Part shown: positions 6,139 to 8,286 of the stretch, piece after piece
Position numbering within the stretch: position 1 is the stretch's first letter
Layout: every line of letters begins with the position of its first letter
Assembly (NCBI GenBank): GCA_031255075.1
Contig: JAIRTF010000196.1
Span: forward strand, 1-8,286
Direction of reading: 5' to 3'
From: Bifidobacteriaceae bacterium
GTDB taxonomy: Bacteria; Actinomycetota; Actinomycetes; Actinomycetales; WQXJ01
DNA length: 8,286 bases
Notes under the pieces: model-generated
What the model was told of the DNA's origin: nothing
Seen by the model: the letters and a program-made list of their open reading frames with translations, nothing else
The model's database searches: none
Program-made: the position numbers and the translations under genes

Positions 6139-6582
6139 GTGCGTACGTACACCCCGAAGCCCGGCCTGATCGAGCCGAAGTGGCACATCATCGACGCCAC
6201 TGACGTGGTGCTTGGTCGGCTGGCAACTCATGTGGCCACCCTTCTGCGCGGCAAGCACAAGCCCCAGTTCGCGCCACACGTGGACGTGGGGGACTACGTG
6301 GTTGTCATCAACGCCTCGCAGGTGGCCCTGACCGGCAACAAACTGACCCAGAAGAAGGCTTACCGCCACTCCGGTTATCCCGGCGGGTTGAAAGCCATTC
6401 CCTATTCGGAGCTGATGGCGAAGCGGCCTGAGGAGGCCGTCCGCAAAGCCGTGCGTGGCATGTTGCCGAAGAACCGCCTGGCCCGCCAGCAGATCAAGAA
6501 GCTGAAGATTTACGCCGGCCCAACCCATCCGCATCAGGGCCAGCAGCCGCAACCATTTGACCTCACCAAGGTGGCGCAATAG
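6139..6582 (+). CDS. rplM: 50S ribosomal protein L13
   Basis: Early-assembly protein of the large ribosomal subunit that binds 23S rRNA. It has 147 residues, the usual actinobacterial length. Family motifs are WHIIDATDVVLGRLAT near the N-terminus, NASQVALTGNKLTQKKAYRHSGYPGG in the centre (positions about 54-80), and VRGMLPKNRLARQ then YAGPTHPHQGQQP near the C-terminus. The start is GTG at 6139: the protein begins VRTYTPKPG as in relatives, although the frame is open upstream to about 6007. AGAAGG at 6122-6127 is a plausible ribosome site 11 bases ahead. It is the first gene of the rplM-rpsI-glmM unit, with 37 bases to rpsI. Stop is TAG. Confidence 0.97.
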   Translation: MRTYTPKPGLIEPKWHIIDATDVVLGRLATHVATLLRGKHKPQFAPHVDVGDYVVVINASQVALTGNKLTQKKAYRHSGYPGGLKAIPYSELMAKRPEEAVRKAVRGMLPKNRLARQQIKKLKIYAGPTHPHQGQQPQPFDLTKVAQ

Positions 6583-6609
6583 CCCCGGGCTGTGAACCCA
6601 CAAGCATGC

Positions 6610-6615
6610 AAGGAG
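6610..6615 (+). promoter_or_regulatory. Shine-Dalgarno site of rpsI
   Basis: AAGGAG lies 4 bases before GTG 6620-6622 and fixes that codon as the start. This includes the acidic N-terminal extension in the S9 protein. Confidence 0.65.
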
Positions 6616-6619
6616 AACT

Positions 6620-7114
6620 GTGACTGAGTCAGCCGTCGAGGCAATCGCTCAAGAAGAAGACGAGGATTTCGGGTCCGTCTACACCTCTGAGACACCCGAA
6701 ACACCTGGTCGGGGCCAAACTCTGGTGGCTCCCGGCCGGGCGCTCGGGCGCCGCAAAGAAGCGGTCGCTCGGGTGCGCTTGGTGCCAGGAAGTGGCCAGT
6801 GGACCATCAACGGGCGTGAACTGGAGGACTACTTCCCCAACAAGTTGCACCAGCAGTTGGTGCGCTCGCCGTTTGCGCTGCTGGACATTGAGGGCAAATT
6901 TGATGTGATCGCCCGCATCAACGGCGGCGGGGCTTCCGGCCAGGCCGGCGCTTTGCGCCTGGGTGTGGCCAGGGCTCTGAACGCCATTGATGAAGAACAC
7001 AACCGTCCGGCTCTGAAGAAGGCCGGTTACCTGACCAGGGATGCCCGCGTCACCGAACGTAAGAAGGCCGGCCTGAAGAAGGCCCGTAAAGCTCCGCAGT
7101 ATTCGAAGCGCTGA
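6620..7114 (+). CDS. rpsI: 30S ribosomal protein S9
   Basis: Small-subunit protein whose C-terminal tail reaches the P-site tRNA. The 164-residue protein has an acidic N-terminal extension (EEDEDFG and following, about 1-40), as actinobacterial S9 often does. The conserved body follows: GRRKEAVARVRLVPGSG (about 43-59), INGRELEDYF, INGGGASGQAGALRLGVARAL and LTRDARVTERKKAGLKKARKAPQYSKR. The Ser-Lys-Arg terminus is intact. The GTG start is supported by AAGGAG at 6610-6615. It is in the same unit as rplM, 37 bases downstream, and glmM starts 15 bases after its TGA. Confidence 0.97.
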   Translation: MTESAVEAIAQEEDEDFGSVYTSETPETPGRGQTLVAPGRALGRRKEAVARVRLVPGSGQWTINGRELEDYFPNKLHQQLVRSPFALLDIEGKFDVIARINGGGASGQAGALRLGVARALNAIDEEHNRPALKKAGYLTRDARVTERKKAGLKKARKAPQYSKR

Positions 7115-7129
7115 CGCGCGGGCTAGCCG

Positions 7130-8286
7130 ATGGGCCGTCTGTTTGGAACCGATGGGGTGCGCGGCCTGGTAGGCCGCGAAGTCACCGCCGAATTGGCAAT
7201 GCAGTTGGCGGCGGCCGCTGCCCGGACCTTGGAAGCCGAAGAGGGACTTGGCTACGGTTCCAAGGTGGCGCCGCCGGTGGTGGACCACCGCCAAGAAAGA
7301 TCAACCCGGCGCCTGCGCGCCATTGTGGGCGTAGATTCGCGCGTTTCAGGTGACATGTTGGCGGCTGCCTCCGCAGCAGGGTTGGCCTCAGCCGGGGTCA
7401 ACGCGGTGATAGCGGGCATTTTGCCAACACCAGGGATCGCTCACATCACCAAAGCCATGGGCTTTGACCTGGGGGTGATGATCTCAGCTTCACATAACCC
7501 CTACCAAGACAACGGCATCAAGTTTTTCTCTTCCACCGGTTACAAGTTGCCCGATGCCGTGGAGGAGGTCATCGAGTCCCGCCTGGCTGAAGCTTGGGAA
7601 CCCACCGTAGGCGACCGGGTTGGTTCGGTGCAGATTGATCTGGACGCGCACGAACAGTACATCGACTTTCTGGTTGACTCCGCCCCGGTCAGCTTGGCTG
7701 GTATGCGGGTGGTGTTGGATTGCGCCAACGGTGCTGCCTACCAGGTGGCCCCAGAGGTGTTCCGGCGCTTGGGCGCCGAAGTCACCGCCCTGGGTGTCCA
7801 GCCCTCCGGCACCAACATCAACGCCGGTTTCGGCTCGACTCACCCCGAACGTCTCCAAGCGGCGGTCGTTGGGCTGGAGGCCCACGCCGGCTTCGCCTTC
7901 GACGGCGACGCGGACCGCTGCCTGGCGGTGGACGGCGCCGGCGAGCTAGTCGATGGCGACAAGATTCTGGGTCTTCTGGCTTTGGCCATGAAGGGCCGCG
8001 GCGAACTGGCCGGTGACACCTTGGTGGCCACCGTGATGTCCAACCTGGGGTTGTTCAAAGCCATGACCGAGGCCGGCATAGAGGTCAAGGTGACCGGGGT
8101 GGGTGACCGCTACGTCCTGGAAGAGATGATCCGCGGCGATTACTCCTTGGGCGGTGAACAATCCGGGCACGTCATCATGTCGCGTCACGCCACCACCGGG
8201 GACGGCACCTTGACGGCCGTCCAGTTGGCCTGTGAAGTGCGGGCGGCCCAAGCATCTTTGGCTGAGCTGGCCCGCACCGTGGTGAC
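7130..8286 (+). CDS. glmM: Phosphoglucosamine mutase, 3' partial
   Basis: Interconverts glucosamine-6-phosphate and glucosamine-1-phosphate, the step before UDP-GlcNAc and peptidoglycan. The ATG at 7130 begins MGRLFGTDGVRG, as in actinobacterial relatives, and the frame stays open to the right edge (385 codons plus 2 bases). The catalytic phosphoserine is Ser121 in ISASHNP. The metal loop DGDADR is at 258-263 and the sugar-binding loop GGEQSGH at 341-347. The C-terminal phosphate-binding domain lies outside the window. Compared with E. coli, where the active serine is residue 102, there are about 19 extra residues between the N-terminal GTDG motif and the VDSRVSG motif (roughly 36-63). The gene starts 15 bases after rpsI without a clear Shine-Dalgarno site, so translation may be coupled to rpsI. 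Confidence 0.96.
   Translation, partial: MGRLFGTDGVRGLVGREVTAELAMQLAAAAARTLEAEEGLGYGSKVAPPVVDHRQERSTRRLRAIVGVDSRVSGDMLAAASAAGLASAGVNAVIAGILPTPGIAHITKAMGFDLGVMISASHNPYQDNGIKFFSSTGYKLPDAVEEVIESRLAEAWEPTVGDRVGSVQIDLDAHEQYIDFLVDSAPVSLAGMRVVLDCANGAAYQVAPEVFRRLGAEVTALGVQPSGTNINAGFGSTHPERLQAAVVGLEAHAGFAFDGDADRCLAVDGAGELVDGDKILGLLALAMKGRGELAGDTLVATVMSNLGLFKAMTEAGIEVKVTGVGDRYVLEEMIRGDYSLGGEQSGHVIMSRHATTGDGTLTAVQLACEVRAAQASLAELARTVV

Noticed and set aside
5647..7294. Minus-strand open frames across the rplM upstream region, rplM and rpsI (5647-6111, 6112-6603, 6629-7294)
   Set aside because: They are antisense to ribosomal protein genes or cover intergenic sequence, and none shows a domain signature.
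1..8286. Defence systems, insertion sequences, CRISPR repeats, tRNAs or a new multi-gene system
   Set aside because: Every gene longer than about 100 codons belongs to a well-known family. I saw no transposase, array of repeats, cloverleaf or group of unknown genes.

Overview
The window is high-G+C DNA (roughly 60-65% by eye) that looks like the chromosome of an actinomycete-type bacterium (Actinomycetota). Four things point there: the rplM-rpsI-glmM gene order; a fused biotin carboxylase/biotin carrier protein of the actinobacterial AccA3/PccA type with a maf gene next to it; frequent GTG and probably TTG starts; and TANNNT-like -10 boxes. I cannot assign a family or genus. Nearly everything is core housekeeping. 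I see no mobile element, CRISPR array, tRNA, rRNA or evident new multi-gene system.

Layout. (1) 1-1098 (+): the 3' two-thirds or so of a 2-oxoacid dehydrogenase E2 acyltransferase, missing its lipoyl domain(s) off the left edge. (2) 1130-2454 (-): a two-gene membrane glycosylation unit, a GtrA-family membrane protein followed by a family-2 glycosyltransferase of the polyprenyl-phosphate-sugar synthase type, joined by an ATGA overlap. The GtrA frame carries a TAA stop inside its first membrane segment. (3) 2656-5678 (-): greA, maf and accBC, probably one transcription unit, with greA and maf only 2 bases apart. (4) 5679-6138: a 460-base divergent intergenic region holding the greA leader and the rplM promoter and leader. 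(5) 6139-8286 (+): rplM, rpsI and glmM in one unit; glmM is cut by the right edge.

How the genes work together. E2 feeds acyl-CoA from oxidative decarboxylation into central metabolism, and AccBC carboxylates acetyl- and/or propionyl-CoA for fatty-acid synthesis or propionate handling. GtrA and the glycosyltransferase would make and flip a lipid-linked sugar for the envelope, and GlmM makes glucosamine-1-phosphate for UDP-GlcNAc and so for peptidoglycan. GreA, L13 and S9 serve transcription and translation. Maf removes non-canonical nucleotides.

Most worth checking: the nonsense codon in the gtrA reading frame; the inverted repeat that begins at the -35 hexamer of the proposed rplM promoter; and two back-to-back hairpins in the rplM leader, a candidate control element for ribosomal proteins L13 and S9.
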